This document shows, in pieces, positions 54,037-62,230 of a DNA stretch of 64,000 bases. The notes beneath the pieces are model-generated. The model saw only the letters and a list, made by a program, of their open reading frames with translations, made no database searches and was not told where the DNA came from. The DNA lies in contig JBJEQP010000041.1 in the NCBI GenBank assembly GCA_051881815.1, positions 93,832-157,831 on the forward strand, read 5' to 3'. The position numbers were made by a program, and so were the translations under genes. This DNA comes from UMGS363 sp051881815 (GTDB lineage: Bacteria > Bacillota > Clostridia > Oscillospirales > Ruminococcaceae). How positions within the stretch are numbered: position 1 is the stretch's first letter; each line of letters starts with the position of its first letter.

Positions 54037-54402
54037 ATGATACCAAATCCATATCAGAAATATATGAACAATGTCGTTACGACAATGACTCCTGCGCAGC
54101 TGCTTATCGCACTCTATGACAAGGCGATAGTTGAGCTGAAAAAGGCGATAATCTATATCGAGGACAAGGATATCCCAAAGGCTCATAACTCTATCACAAG
54201 AGTCGGAGATATCGTTGACGCACTCGATGCGAGCTTGAAGGAAAACTACGAGATCACAGATAATCTTGCGGCACTCTACCAGTATTTCCGTGAACAGATC
54301 ATTCAGGCGAACATGAAAAAGGACAAGGAGATTCTTGAATCGCTTATCCCGTTTTTTCAGGAGCTTCGCGACGCTTTTGATGAGGCAAGCAAAAAAATGT
54401 GA
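54037..54402 (+). CDS. fliS: Flagellin export chaperone FliS
   Basis: The 121-aa protein has the FliS pattern (NPYQKYMNNVVTTMTPAQLL; LIALYDKAI). It binds the flagellin C-terminus and prevents polymerisation in the cytoplasm. The flagellin gene itself must be elsewhere. Confidence 0.94.
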   Translation: MIPNPYQKYMNNVVTTMTPAQLLIALYDKAIVELKKAIIYIEDKDIPKAHNSITRVGDIVDALDASLKENYEITDNLAALYQYFREQIIQANMKKDKEILESLIPFFQELRDAFDEASKKM

Positions 54403-54420
54403 TCGTAAGGGGGCGTTCGT

Positions 54421-54894
54421 TTGAACAGAACCATTATCGAACTGATGGACGACAAGATCCACCAGCTTGAACACTATAACGAGATAACTTCTCAGATCAT
54501 CACCGAGGACTCTATTGACGGCGTGGGCGATCTTATTGCGGAGCGTCAGCAGATACTTACCAATATGGACGGGATCTCGGTCGCAGTCAAGCAGTATGTC
54601 AGTGAGCAGTCTATCGAGCGCATGGATAAGATAAATGCCCTCCTGCGTTTCGAGCAGATCGAGGATCTCAACGGCGATCTCATGCAGCTTCAGGACAAGA
54701 TAAAGCGTGTTCAGGAGCTTCGTGAGGAGATAAAGCGCAACGATAAGAAGGCGTATGACTGCCTTGCCAAAAAACGTGACGAGATCAAGGTAAAGCTTGA
54801 CGAGGCAGCGAAAAGCAAGCAGGTCGCAGACTATTGTTCGTCGTCCAATGCGGCGGATGTCAGCAAGGGAAGAAAGCTGAATATTTCCAATTAA
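54421..54894 (+). CDS. Helical protein after fliS, FliT-like
   Basis: The 157-aa protein is nearly all charged helices (about 1-130) and starts at TTG 54421 behind AAGGGGG. Position directly after fliS and size suggest a FliT-type chaperone for FliD, but sequence similarity cannot be confirmed by eye. Confidence 0.55.
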   Translation: MNRTIIELMDDKIHQLEHYNEITSQIITEDSIDGVGDLIAERQQILTNMDGISVAVKQYVSEQSIERMDKINALLRFEQIEDLNGDLMQLQDKIKRVQELREEIKRNDKKAYDCLAKKRDEIKVKLDEAAKSKQVADYCSSSNAADVSKGRKLNISN

Positions 54895-54918
54895 AACGCA
54901 TAAAATAATGTAACATCT

Positions 54919-54940
54919 GCTCCCGTATCAAAACGGGAGC
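54919..54940 (+). terminator. GC hairpin ending the late flagellar operon
   Basis: GCTCCCGT/ACGGGAGC with a 6-nt loop (54919-54926, 54933-54940), between the last gene and the tRNA. It lacks a T-tail, so termination may be weak or it may act as a processing signal 5' to the tRNA. Confidence 0.5.
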
Positions 54941-54944
54941 GTAT

Positions 54945-55021
54945 GCATCTGTAGCTCAGCCGGATAGAGCGTCAGACTCCGACTCTGAAGGCCGTGGGTT
55001 CGAATCCCGTCAGATGCACCA
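54945..55021 (+). tRNA. tRNA-Arg(CCG)
   Basis: The 77-nt gene has encoded CCA, the acceptor stem GCATCTG/CAGATGC, the anticodon stem TCAGA/TCTGA with loop CTCCGAC (anticodon CCG, reading CGG) and the T loop GGTTCGAATCC. It is the integration target of the adjacent element; the 3' 46 bp are duplicated at 63862. Confidence 0.95.
54976..55021 (+). other. attL core (in tRNA-Arg)
   Basis: 46 bp from ACTCCGACTCTGAAGG through the CCA end, identical to 63862-63907. The element keeps the tRNA gene intact. Confidence 0.93.
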
Positions 55022-55026
55022 CATAG

Positions 55027-55064
55027 GCAAGCCGTTTGCAGGTGATGCAGGCGGCTTGAATTTT
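55027..55064 (+). terminator. Element-supplied terminator behind the tRNA
   Basis: CAAGCCG/CGGCTTG (55028-55034, 55052-55058) with inner TGCA/TGCA pairing, followed by AATTTT. A similar hairpin follows attR, so the element replaced the tRNA's original terminator. Confidence 0.65.
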
Positions 55065-55080
55065 GCCCTTAAATCGCCTG

Positions 55081-55100
55081 ATGTTCAACTTTTGTTCAAG
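55081..55100 (+). repeat. Left integrase arm-type repeat (candidate)
   Basis: ATGTTCAACTTTTGTTCAAG is repeated identically, in the same orientation, at 63724-63743. Each contains two GTTCAA boxes. The positions just inside both att cores fit integrase arm-binding sites. Confidence 0.6.
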
Positions 55101-55200
55101 AAGCGATACTGTAAGCCGTTTCAACATAGGGCAAAATATAATAAGTTAAGAGAAATATAAAAGCGGATATGCTTCTGTGTGGGCATATCTGCTTTGCTGT

Positions 55201-56661
55201 TTATATTGCCGTTTTTGGCTTGTTTGGTTCATCGGCAGTAACCTGCTCAATAGTCCTGCGCTTTGCAGGTGTAAGCATATTGTCGAGTGCTTCTGTTGCC
55301 GCTTCATCGGCGGACTTTATAGCGTGGCTGTATATGTTTACCAGCGTGGAAGCTTGTGCGTGTCCCGTTCTCGCCTGCAGCACCCTAATAGGAACACCTG
55401 CGGAAATCTGCAGAGTAGCAAAAGTGTGTCTTAGGCTGTGAGGTGTAAAATGTTCAAGTCCGTTCTTCTTTATGAAGCTGTCAAGCCAGAAGTTTATTGT
55501 ATCGGGGTTAATAGGTTTACCGGGCATTTTATCAACACGAACGAAAAGGCGGTCCGTTTCCGTCCAAGCTGTACCGAACTGCTCACGCAGGCTGTTATAA
55601 TATTCCTTGTATTCATCGAGGATATCAAACACTATTTTCGGCACTTTTACGGCACGTTCGCTGCTTGCGTTCTTGGTCGGTACGGTTACAATGCCCTTGT
55701 GCCGCTGATACTGTGAAGCACGCACAATGCTTATAACGCCACGCTCCTTGTCTATGTCCTTCCATTCCAGACCGCACAATTCACCACGCCTTACACCGGT
55801 ATATAATGACAGCAAAATGGGTGTCCGTATGCGCAGATCGGGTTCATTAAAGAGCAGGTCGACAAGCTGCTGTGCTTGTTCATCGTCAAGGTATCTTGCT
55901 TCTTTGCGCTGTATCTTTGGCGGCTGCATGTGTTCTGATGCGACATTGAACGGCACAAGGCGTTCTCGTTTGGCGGTTGCAAGGATATGTGAAATAAGTC
56001 TATGGTGGTGCAGAACGGATTTATCCGAAAGCGGCTCCGATACCGTGTGAATATCGAAATACTTATCTGCAGCAGCACCGAACGCAGCGGCGAGTTTTTC
56101 GGCGTTGGATATCTGTATGTGTCTGCCTTTACATACAGTTATTACGGTTGTGGTCGAAACTCCCGAACGCCGTGCCGCTTCTGCTTTCGAGATCTTGTTC
56201 TTTTTCAGCATATCGGCAAATCCACGGTCAACAGCATATCCGCCGCTTTGCTTTGCACCGGGTTCGAGTAGCTGCGCTTCAAAATCCTTTATATGCCGTG
56301 CTTCAAGCTTTGACAAGCGTATATGGCCGATACCTGCATTTATGCGGTTGAGCAGGTCAGCGTAGTTCTCACGGGTACGTTCCGCAAGTCCTGCCGTTGC
56401 AGCGTGTTTGAGCCATTCGGTGGAATATTCCGCAAAAGTAGTGTTACAGTCAAAGGCGATCAGTCCCTTTTTGACCTGCTCCTCGAAAAGGGCGGCGGTT
56501 TTCTGAAGCTCTTTCTGAACTTTCTTATCCGACATATTTGCAGGCGGCTTCCATGTCATTGACTTGACTTTCTGTTTGCCTTCGTTGTTTTCGTCCACAT
56601 ATACACGGATAAGGTAGGAAGTTGAGCCGTCTTTATTCTTCCTTGGGGTTATGTTTGCCAT
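55201..56661 (-). CDS. int: Tyrosine integrase with an embedded HTH segment
   Basis: The 486-aa protein has an N-terminal arm-binding domain (1-60), a SAM-like core-binding domain and the catalytic domain with Arg (TGVRRGEL, R291), HxxR (H408-R411), GH (H434) and nucleophile Tyr (Y444). A segment at about 150-200 (ISKAEAARRSGVSTTTVITV) looks like an XRE helix-turn-helix placed inside the core-binding domain. It would cut and join the 46-bp att core. Its start overlaps the end of the regulator gene by 29 nt. Confidence 0.92.
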   Translation of the reverse strand: MANITPRKNKDGSTSYLIRVYVDENNEGKQKVKSMTWKPPANMSDKKVQKELQKTAALFEEQVKKGLIAFDCNTTFAEYSTEWLKHAATAGLAERTRENYADLLNRINAGIGHIRLSKLEARHIKDFEAQLLEPGAKQSGGYAVDRGFADMLKKNKISKAEAARRSGVSTTTVITVCKGRHIQISNAEKLAAAFGAAADKYFDIHTVSEPLSDKSVLHHHRLISHILATAKRERLVPFNVASEHMQPPKIQRKEARYLDDEQAQQLVDLLFNEPDLRIRTPILLSLYTGVRRGELCGLEWKDIDKERGVISIVRASQYQRHKGIVTVPTKNASSERAVKVPKIVFDILDEYKEYYNSLREQFGTAWTETDRLFVRVDKMPGKPINPDTINFWLDSFIKKNGLEHFTPHSLRHTFATLQISAGVPIRVLQARTGHAQASTLVNIYSHAIKSADEAATEALDNMLTPAKRRTIEQVTADEPNKPKTAI

Positions 56662-57430
56662 TGTCTTTTTTCACCTCATTATCTTTTATAAGCTTTTGGC
56701 ATATTTCAATTAAGGTTTCGATTGTTTTGCCCATATCTTCAACGTCTTTATACATATCAATTCCAAATTTTTTGTCATTTTCTTTAAATATTTCTTTTAT
56801 TGAATCAGAATATCCCATTGTATCCACAATTTTTTCTGTAAGCATTTCAAAAAGGTGATTGCATTTTTGTAATAAATATGTTTTGTATTCTTCTCCATGA
56901 ATAATTTTATAATTTAAGGATTTATTAGAGAACACACTTATAACTTTAGTGTCAATTGGTCTTGTTGTACCTATTGCATGCTGTAGCAGGTACAAAGCTT
57001 TATAATAATAATCATTTATATTCAGAATCAAATTATCTAAAATATCAATAATTGGCGGCTGCGCTTCTGAAATATTCAGTTTTTTGATCTTGTTCAGCAA
57101 GTTTAAAAGATGAACGGATTTTTCATTCAAACCAGTATAATCGCATACAGCCTTTAAATCTGTATCAGTTGTAGCATTTTCGTTTAATCCGAGCAGGTAA
57201 TCAGCAGAAACATCAAAATAATTTGCAAGCTTCTTTAAATCAAGTATATCGGGGACAGTTACACCGTTCGCCCATTTACCTAACGATTGCCGGGATACTC
57301 CAATAGCCTGGGCGATATTGTCTTGACTGATTCCCTTTTCTTTTGCTTCTTGAAGTAATTTACTTAATATTTCTGCAAACTCTCCGTCTATTTCCTTTTT
57401 CTTTCTTCCTCTATTTATTTCCTTTTCCAT
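56633..57430 (-). CDS. XRE-family regulator of the element
   Basis: ATG 57430 follows GGAGGG; a GTG at 57442 lies in the ribosome site. Residues ~20-75 form an HTH (ISQDNIAQAIGVSRQSLGKW) followed by a long, Lys/Ile-rich helical domain to 265 aa with no recognised fold. Base composition here is more AT-rich than the host. It is the likely repressor of the rightward promoter at 57494 and is translated ahead of int. Confidence 0.82.
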   Translation of the reverse strand: MEKEINRGRKKKEIDGEFAEILSKLLQEAKEKGISQDNIAQAIGVSRQSLGKWANGVTVPDILDLKKLANYFDVSADYLLGLNENATTDTDLKAVCDYTGLNEKSVHLLNLLNKIKKLNISEAQPPIIDILDNLILNINDYYYKALYLLQHAIGTTRPIDTKVISVFSNKSLNYKIIHGEEYKTYLLQKCNHLFEMLTEKIVDTMGYSDSIKEIFKENDKKFGIDMYKDVEDMGKTIETLIEICQKLIKDNEVKKDNGKHNPKEE

Positions 57431-57493
57431 ATAACCCTCCACAATGTTTCAATGTTAATAAAATGAGCATTTTTATTATGCTTGAAAAAACTA

Positions 57494-57522
57494 TTGACAT
57501 TTATTTATTTTTATTTTATAAT
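57494..57522 (+). promoter_or_regulatory. Rightward element promoter with a nearby operator
   Basis: TTGACA (57494-57499), 17-bp spacer, TATAAT (57517-57522): exact consensus. A perfect inverted repeat TTGAC-GTT-GTCAA lies at 57542-57554, and AATAAAA/TTTTTATT palindrome near 57459-57479. This is where the divergent XRE regulator would act. Confidence 0.78.
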
Positions 57523-57590
57523 ATGATTATAGAGCATTTAATTGACGTTGTCAAGAGAAAAGAAAAATAAATTAACATAGGAGTGGTTTT

Positions 57591-57782
57591 ATGATTGACA
57601 CAAACAAATTACCGGATATGGAACGTAAAGCGATTGAGGCTCGCCGTGAGTACCATCGCAAATGGAGAGAAGCAAACCAAGATAAGGTGAAACGCAATAA
57701 CCAACGTTATTGGGAAAAACTTGCCGCAAAAAAGGAGAGTGAAGAAAATGAGCAACGCCGCTTTTGCAGTCAACTGCAATAA
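57591..57782 (+). CDS. Small basic phage-type protein
   Basis: The 63-aa protein is rich in Arg/Lys/Glu (EARREYHRKWREANQDKVKR), a pattern common in small prophage and mobile-element proteins. AGGAGTGG precedes the ATG. First gene of the rightward operon. Function unknown. Confidence 0.65.
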   Translation: MIDTNKLPDMERKAIEARREYHRKWREANQDKVKRNNQRYWEKLAAKKESEENEQRRFCSQLQ

Positions 57783-58041
57783 TGATATTGAAATGAGCCG
57801 CCGTGTTCCGCAAATGGTTTCACTTAAGGATGCAGCCGAACGCACAGGCTTGTCAGAACGGTATTTGCGTAATGCCTTTATAAACGGCCAGCTTGTGGGG
57901 ATCCGCTGCGGCGGTAACAGCCGTAACGGAAAAATACTGCTTAACTTCGACAAGCTCATTGACTACTTAAACGAGCATACCGAACAGACAGCACCGGAAC
58001 CCGAATATCAGTACGGCGGAATACGGCCGGTAAAAATATGA
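57748..58041 (+). CDS. Helix-turn-helix DNA-binding protein, excisionase-like
   Basis: Start ATG 57748 behind AAAGGAGA, overlapping the previous gene by 35 nt. The 97-aa protein has a MerR/excisionase-type HTH (VSLKDAAERTGLSERYLRNA ... LVGIRCGGNSRNGKILLNFD). It may direct excision with the integrase. Confidence 0.65.
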   Translation: MSNAAFAVNCNNDIEMSRRVPQMVSLKDAAERTGLSERYLRNAFINGQLVGIRCGGNSRNGKILLNFDKLIDYLNEHTEQTAPEPEYQYGGIRPVKI

Positions 58042-58176
58042 AGGCAAAAAAATAACGCCCTCTGCTGAAAACTTTGGCGAGTGCCAGCAGAAAGCGCAAA
58101 AGCAAATATATAATTATTCACCTGCTCCGATTATAGCACATTTTCAGAGCAGGTGCAAGTATCGGAGTAAAAAAAC

Positions 58177-58557
58177 ATGGAAAAAGAAATAAATATTCGG
58201 GTACCCGAGGGACTTTTGACCCCGATCGGAACGAGAACGGCTGTAAAAACTACTCTGCTTCTTCCGGAAAAAGAGTTAGAGCAGGTCAAAGCGGCACTTA
58301 TTCACGGCAAGCGCAAGGCTGTTTCATACCTTGAACGCACAAAGGAGTCATATAAGCGCATCAGCAGGGAAATTGATATAACAAACATCGATTCGAGCCT
58401 ATACAAAGCCGAGCATTGCAAGCCGAAAAAGCTTTATCCGCTTGATCTCCTTCCAAGCGAGGTTGAAACCCTTATTGACTGCCTTGAACGCTCGGGAAAG
58501 AGCAAAAGCAAGGACACGCAGCAGCTCATTGATATGCTTTACCAAAGCCTTGAATAA
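58177..58557 (+). CDS. Unrecognised element protein
   Basis: The 126-aa protein is charged and helical after residue 30, with a C-terminal part (LDLLPSEVETLIDCLERSG). GGAG precedes the ATG at 58177; a GAGCAGGT hairpin pair (58120-58154) lies directly upstream. No family recognised. rep follows after 12 nt. Confidence 0.55.
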   Translation: MEKEINIRVPEGLLTPIGTRTAVKTTLLLPEKELEQVKAALIHGKRKAVSYLERTKESYKRISREIDITNIDSSLYKAEHCKPKKLYPLDLLPSEVETLIDCLERSGKSKSKDTQQLIDMLYQSLE

Positions 58558-58569
58558 GGGGGAAAAGCT

Positions 58570-59331
58570 ATGCCGAACTGCAAGCGTGTTACAATGTCGG
58601 GTGCGGTCTGTGAGGTCGAATATTACCCGGTATCGGAAGCGGTGCGGAATATCGGCAGAAGCGAACCCGAGCCGTCAAACGTCCGCACTCCCGAGGAAAA
58701 GGCAAGATATAACCGCCACAAGTCCGAAAAGCATTTTGTAAGGCTTGTGAACACAAATTTCAACAGCAGCGGTTATTATGTTACACTTACATACGACAAT
58801 GAGCATTTGCCCGAAAGCTACACGGAAGCTTTGAGGAACGCCGACAACTACACAAGGCGGCTTAAATACTCCAACCCGAACGCTCGTATTATTTCTGTCA
58901 CCGGGTACGGCACCAGCTCGGGGCGGCTGCATCACCACTTCATTATAAGCGGCGTTTCCGAAAGTGACATAATAAGCAAGTGGACATTCGGAACGGTAGC
59001 AAAGGCGGAAAAGCTCCGAAAGCATAATTATTATAACGGCATAGATCACGGCGAGGACTTCACAGCCTTAGCCGTGTATCTTCACCGCCACGCTCCCGAG
59101 GAATACAAAGGCAAGCGTTGGAAGCAGACAAAGAGCATTGTACAGCCTATAAGCGAGAAAGCAAAGGAAGTCCGCAAGGAATACACTCCCGAACATCCGC
59201 CGAAAGCTCCGAAAGGCTTTATGCTCGTTGAAGCAAAGAAAAGCGAGTTCTACAAAAGCGGTTATGTGTATTTCAAGTACGTTCGCATTATCGAAGAACC
59301 GCTGAACATACAGCCTATATTTCAGGAATAA
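58570..59331 (+). CDS. rep: HUH-endonuclease replication initiator (rolling-circle Rep)
   Basis: The 253-aa protein has the three Rep motifs in order: motif I YYVTLTYDNEHLP (69-81), motif II GRLHHHF (118-124; metal-binding H121 and H123), motif III with the nucleophile Tyr (AVYLHRH, Y170). This layout resembles microvirus VP4-type and related Reps, which nick one strand to start rolling-circle replication. GGGGGAAA precedes the ATG. Confidence 0.83.
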   Translation: MPNCKRVTMSGAVCEVEYYPVSEAVRNIGRSEPEPSNVRTPEEKARYNRHKSEKHFVRLVNTNFNSSGYYVTLTYDNEHLPESYTEALRNADNYTRRLKYSNPNARIISVTGYGTSSGRLHHHFIISGVSESDIISKWTFGTVAKAEKLRKHNYYNGIDHGEDFTALAVYLHRHAPEEYKGKRWKQTKSIVQPISEKAKEVRKEYTPEHPPKAPKGFMLVEAKKSEFYKSGYVYFKYVRIIEEPLNIQPIFQE

Positions 59332-59450
59332 CAGAGCAGGTCGATCGGCAAGGCTGCAAACATAAAGCTTGCCGAAAAAAATATACCTTTACCTGCTCTT
59401 TTAGGGACTTGAATTTACGGCACGTTTTACAACGAAAAGGAGATTCACAG

Positions 59451-59639
59451 ATGAAATGTTGTCTTTCGGAAGAAACAACGCTCCGAGCTTGGAAACTTGA
59501 AAGAGCAGGTAAAAGCAGAACGAAAGTTGCAAGAGATCTTCATGTTTGCGGAAAGACATTGCAGCGGCTATATAAGTATTACGGCTTTGGAAGTCCGAAG
59601 CGGAAAAAGAAAGAGGTTAACAATGATAAAGACAGATGA
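59451..59639 (+). CDS. Small HTH protein
   Basis: ATG 59451 follows AAAAGGAGA. The 62-aa protein holds a resolvase-type HTH (AGKSRTKVARDLHVCGKTLQ) and a basic tail. It may bind element DNA. It overlaps the next gene by 17 nt. Confidence 0.6.
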   Translation: MKCCLSEETTLRAWKLERAGKSRTKVARDLHVCGKTLQRLYKYYGFGSPKRKKKEVNNDKDR

Positions 59640-60000
59640 ACTTCAACTGCTTAATATGCGCAAGAGCGAAGCGGCAAGGCGTGATATATGCCGTGGTATT
59701 GCTTTAGGTGTGAACCCGTTCAGACTGCTTATGATAGCTATAAAGTGCATTGCCGAGTTGTCGGGTGACAGTTCTTTCAGCTCAATGTGCAGCAGATCTA
59801 TTGAGGATATATACGGAGCAGGTCTTAACAACACAGAATACAATGCACACAGAGCATCGGAGCTTGAAGAAAGCATTATGCAGCTTAACGACAGCCTGCA
59901 GGCTTGCACGGCGCAAGGCACACGGGAACGTCTGCAATTTGCCTTGCGATTGCAGAAAAAAGAGCTTGAAACGCTGAAAAAACAGGTCAAAAAAGTGTAA
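59623..60000 (+). CDS. Unrecognised helical protein
   Basis: ATG 59623 behind AAAGAGG. The 125-aa protein has a C-terminal coiled coil (LQFALRLQKKELETLKKQVK). Family not recognised. It is followed by the largest non-coding gap of the element's left half. Confidence 0.55.
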   Translation: MIKTDELQLLNMRKSEAARRDICRGIALGVNPFRLLMIAIKCIAELSGDSSFSSMCSRSIEDIYGAGLNNTEYNAHRASELEESIMQLNDSLQACTAQGTRERLQFALRLQKKELETLKKQVKKV

Positions 60001-60375
60001 AAAAATATGATTTTTCTGCTGCTTTTTATAATTTTTTAAGCATTTTTATTCATATCCAAAACTTAAAGATATCACATTTGAGCAGGTCGGGAACAAATGC
60101 GCCGAGCCTTCGGGAATGCCGTTTTCTCTTGGTTTTTCCTGCAATATGCCCCCGGGGGTGTTCGCAGATCATCGGGGGTTCTGCGCACACCTACTCCTGC
60201 CCTCTGTAGATAATTTTTTCCCAAAACGGCGAAAATATATTTTTGCATTCAACTGCAAGCGTACCCCCATTCGTTAAAATATCGGCTTAAGAGGGGAGCG
60301 TACACCGCCGGGGAGATACAAGACAAGTTCAAGAGTGACCTGCTCGGGAATGTTTTTCATAGGGGGAATAAGGCA
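60001..60375. other. Non-coding region with strong hairpins; candidate origin
   Basis: This 375-bp gap holds CCCCCGGGGG (60149-60158) and an 11-bp stem with one mismatch (60158-60168 with 60180-60190) with an 11-nt loop TCATCGGGGGT, plus two GAGCAGGT copies (60080, 60337) and two AGCGTAC repeats. A stable G-rich hairpin near a rep gene is what rolling-circle origins look like, but no nick site can be proven. Confidence 0.45.
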
Positions 60376-61017
60376 ATGACAAATGAACAGCTTGCAGAGT
60401 TTATAAAGGCAGGCGGCAATGATGAGCTTACGCCCATTCTGTGGGAAAGGGTGCGCAAGCTGCTGTATGCTATTGCAAACAAGTATTATTCTGCCCATTC
60501 TTCCAAGTGCGAGCGGTGCGGCGTTACTGTGTCCGATCTGAAACAAGCCGCCTATGCCGCATATTTGGGAGCTGTAAGAGCCTATGACGGCAATAAAGGG
60601 TATCAGTTCACATCGTATCTTGACCTGCAGTTCAAAAGTGCCGTCCGTCCTCTTTTCGGCAAAGACCTGCTCAACGTTTCGGACAGTCTGAATGCGCCCG
60701 TAATGGCAGACAATGAAAGCGATACAGAGGTAATAGAGCTTGTGGCGGATGAAACGAGCCTTGCGGACTTCGAGCGCATATATAAGAACAGCACGGCCGA
60801 AATATTGTGCCGGGCGGTTGACCGTCTGCCCGAAGAGCTGAAAAGTGTTATATTATGCCGATATTACAAAGAGCTGACATTTGAGCAGACCGCCCACAAG
60901 CTCGGCATTACCCATAGAGAAGCGGTAAACCGTGAAAAACGAGCAATAAAGCAGTTAAGATATGATAAAGAACTGCGCAAGCTTACGGATGAATATATGC
61001 GGTTGGGGCTGCTGTAA
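60376..61017 (+). CDS. Sigma-70-like factor of the element
   Basis: The 213-aa protein has a region 2-like segment (DLKQAAYAAYLGAVRAYDGN ... FTSYLDLQFK, ~53-90) and a region 4-like HTH (LTFEQTAHKLGITHREAVNR, ~168-187). A cysteine pair (CERCG) lies at about 45-49. Such factors occur in Tn916-like and phage elements. A GAGCAGGTC copy lies 31 bp upstream of the start (60337) and one 20 bp past the stop (61037). Confidence 0.75.
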   Translation: MTNEQLAEFIKAGGNDELTPILWERVRKLLYAIANKYYSAHSSKCERCGVTVSDLKQAAYAAYLGAVRAYDGNKGYQFTSYLDLQFKSAVRPLFGKDLLNVSDSLNAPVMADNESDTEVIELVADETSLADFERIYKNSTAEILCRAVDRLPEELKSVILCRYYKELTFEQTAHKLGITHREAVNREKRAIKQLRYDKELRKLTDEYMRLGLL

Positions 61018-61345
61018 ACACAAAAAGCAGGTGGTTGACCTGCTCGTATGTGTATTATTTTGCACATTTTGTCATTGTGGTGTTCCGATGCGGTGTGCTT
61101 GCGGTTGGGTGTGTGCGCCTTTCGTTTTCTTTGCTTTCCCGGGCGGATCTGAAAAAGCCTATCAGAAGTCCGCAGTCAAAAGCTGTAATACTAAACACCA
61201 ATAAAATACAGGAAAAAATCTGCGCCGAAATCCAATATATTCGAGATTGTCGGCTTGATTTTTTCCAAATTTTAAATGGTGTTTAGTATAAGCTCGCTTT
61301 CCCTTTGGCTATATATTTCTATGATCTGATCTACTGCATCTAATT
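61018..61345. other. Non-coding gap after the sigma-like gene
   Basis: It holds one GAGCAGGTC (61037) and the miniature element at 61189. I see no gene in it. Confidence 0.7.
61189..61288. mobile_element. TACTAA-family miniature element, 100 bp, inside the integrated element
   Basis: Ends TACTAAACACC and GGTGTTTAGTA, TAA direct repeats (61186-61188, 61289-61291), core like the 22254 copy (AAAAAATC ... GATTTTTT). Its presence here shows the family moved after or with this element. Confidence 0.82.
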
Positions 61346-61654
61346 TCATTTTCTGCATACCTGCTCTTTCTCGGGGGGATTTATAAGCTTAAAAAGATTA
61401 TTCATCACGGTGTTTGTAGCTTCCCGAATTGCTTTCAGCCGTTCTTCCTGAATGGTCAGCAAAGATATTGCTTTGTTTATAATGATCTGTGGGTTTGAGG
61501 GTTCAAGCTCGGTTGCATTGTCGAGCAAAGTATATATCGCTGTATTGAGTGCTTGGCTGTCTGATGTATTATAATATACAGCTCCTATATCGTCATTTGC
61601 AATGCGGAAGAGCTCGTTTTGTTCGGGTGTGTAGGTTCTTTCTGACTTGGACAT
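61346..61654 (-). CDS. Unrecognised element protein
   Basis: The 102-aa protein is helical (LNTAIYTLLDNATELEPSNP) with no recognised domain. AAGGAG precedes the ATG. A GAGCAGGT copy lies within its last codons (61359). Confidence 0.5.
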   Translation of the reverse strand: MSKSERTYTPEQNELFRIANDDIGAVYYNTSDSQALNTAIYTLLDNATELEPSNPQIIINKAISLLTIQEERLKAIREATNTVMNNLFKLINPPEKEQVCRK

Positions 61655-61680
61655 ATTATATTTACTCCTTCAAAAAATAC

Positions 61681-61709
61681 TTGACATTTCGGAGCAGGTC
61701 AGCTATAAT
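61681..61709 (+). promoter_or_regulatory. Consensus promoter with a GAGCAGGT operator pair
   Basis: TTGACA (61681-61686), 17-bp spacer, TATAAT (61704-61709). GAGCAGGTC (61692-61700) fills the spacer and ACCTGCTC (61718-61725) covers the expected start site, forming an inverted pair around the -10. This is typical of repressor control. Confidence 0.8.
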
Positions 61710-61715
61710 TGAATA

Positions 61716-61788
61716 AAACCTGCTCCGAGTGGGTTTGCGGCTCTTACATTTCGCTTTGGTTGGTGGAAGATGTAAGGGCTTTTCTTAT
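61716..61788 (+). ncRNA. Candidate ~70-nt small RNA of the element
   Basis: From the start site set by the promoter at 61681 to a terminator (CTTACAT/ATGTAAG at 61743-61749 and 61770-61776 plus TTC/GAA, then CTTTTCTT). No ORF of note. Its 3' end overlaps the end of the convergent HIRAN gene. Confidence 0.6.
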
Positions 61789-62207
61789 ACTTCAATTGCA
61801 AGTGCTGCACCGTAGCTCACCCACGGATTGAAACCGCCCGTAACTCTGAACGCTTTTGCCTGCGGTTCTTTGCCCTTGTCGAATAAGGGGGCTAAAACGC
61901 TTGCTACGGCTTTTGGAAGGTAGCCTGCAAAGAATGCGTGTCGGTCGCTTGAAACGGCATAGACGGCTATTGCGTTGCTGTCGTGGCTGTTGTGCGGTTC
62001 TCTGCGAAGTGTTACCGATATATCGGCAGGGTTTACGCTCGAAAGCTGTTCAAGCTCGCTTTGTCTGCGGCTTGTGCCTTTGATCTTGGTGCGAAGTGCA
62101 GAAGCTTTTGCGATTATCCACGCTTTCAGCATTGCCGTTCTGCGGTTCATACCGTGCTTAACGAGGCTGTTTGCGATTGTCATAACTTTGGACTTGATAA
62201 CGTTCAT
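61785..62207 (-). CDS. HIRAN-domain protein
   Basis: The 140-aa protein has a basic helical N-terminus (1-55) and a HIRAN-like domain (LRREPHNSHDSNAIAVYAVS ... AGYLPKAVASVLAPLFDKG). HIRAN domains bind DNA ends or stalled forks in larger repair proteins; alone on a mobile element its job is unknown. Its ribosome site AAAGGAG runs into a GAGCAGGTC copy (62211). Confidence 0.72.
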   Translation of the reverse strand: MNVIKSKVMTIANSLVKHGMNRRTAMLKAWIIAKASALRTKIKGTSRRQSELEQLSSVNPADISVTLRREPHNSHDSNAIAVYAVSSDRHAFFAGYLPKAVASVLAPLFDKGKEPQAKAFRVTGGFNPWVSYGAALAIEV

Positions 62208-62230
62208 TCTGACCTGCTCCTTTCTCTGAT

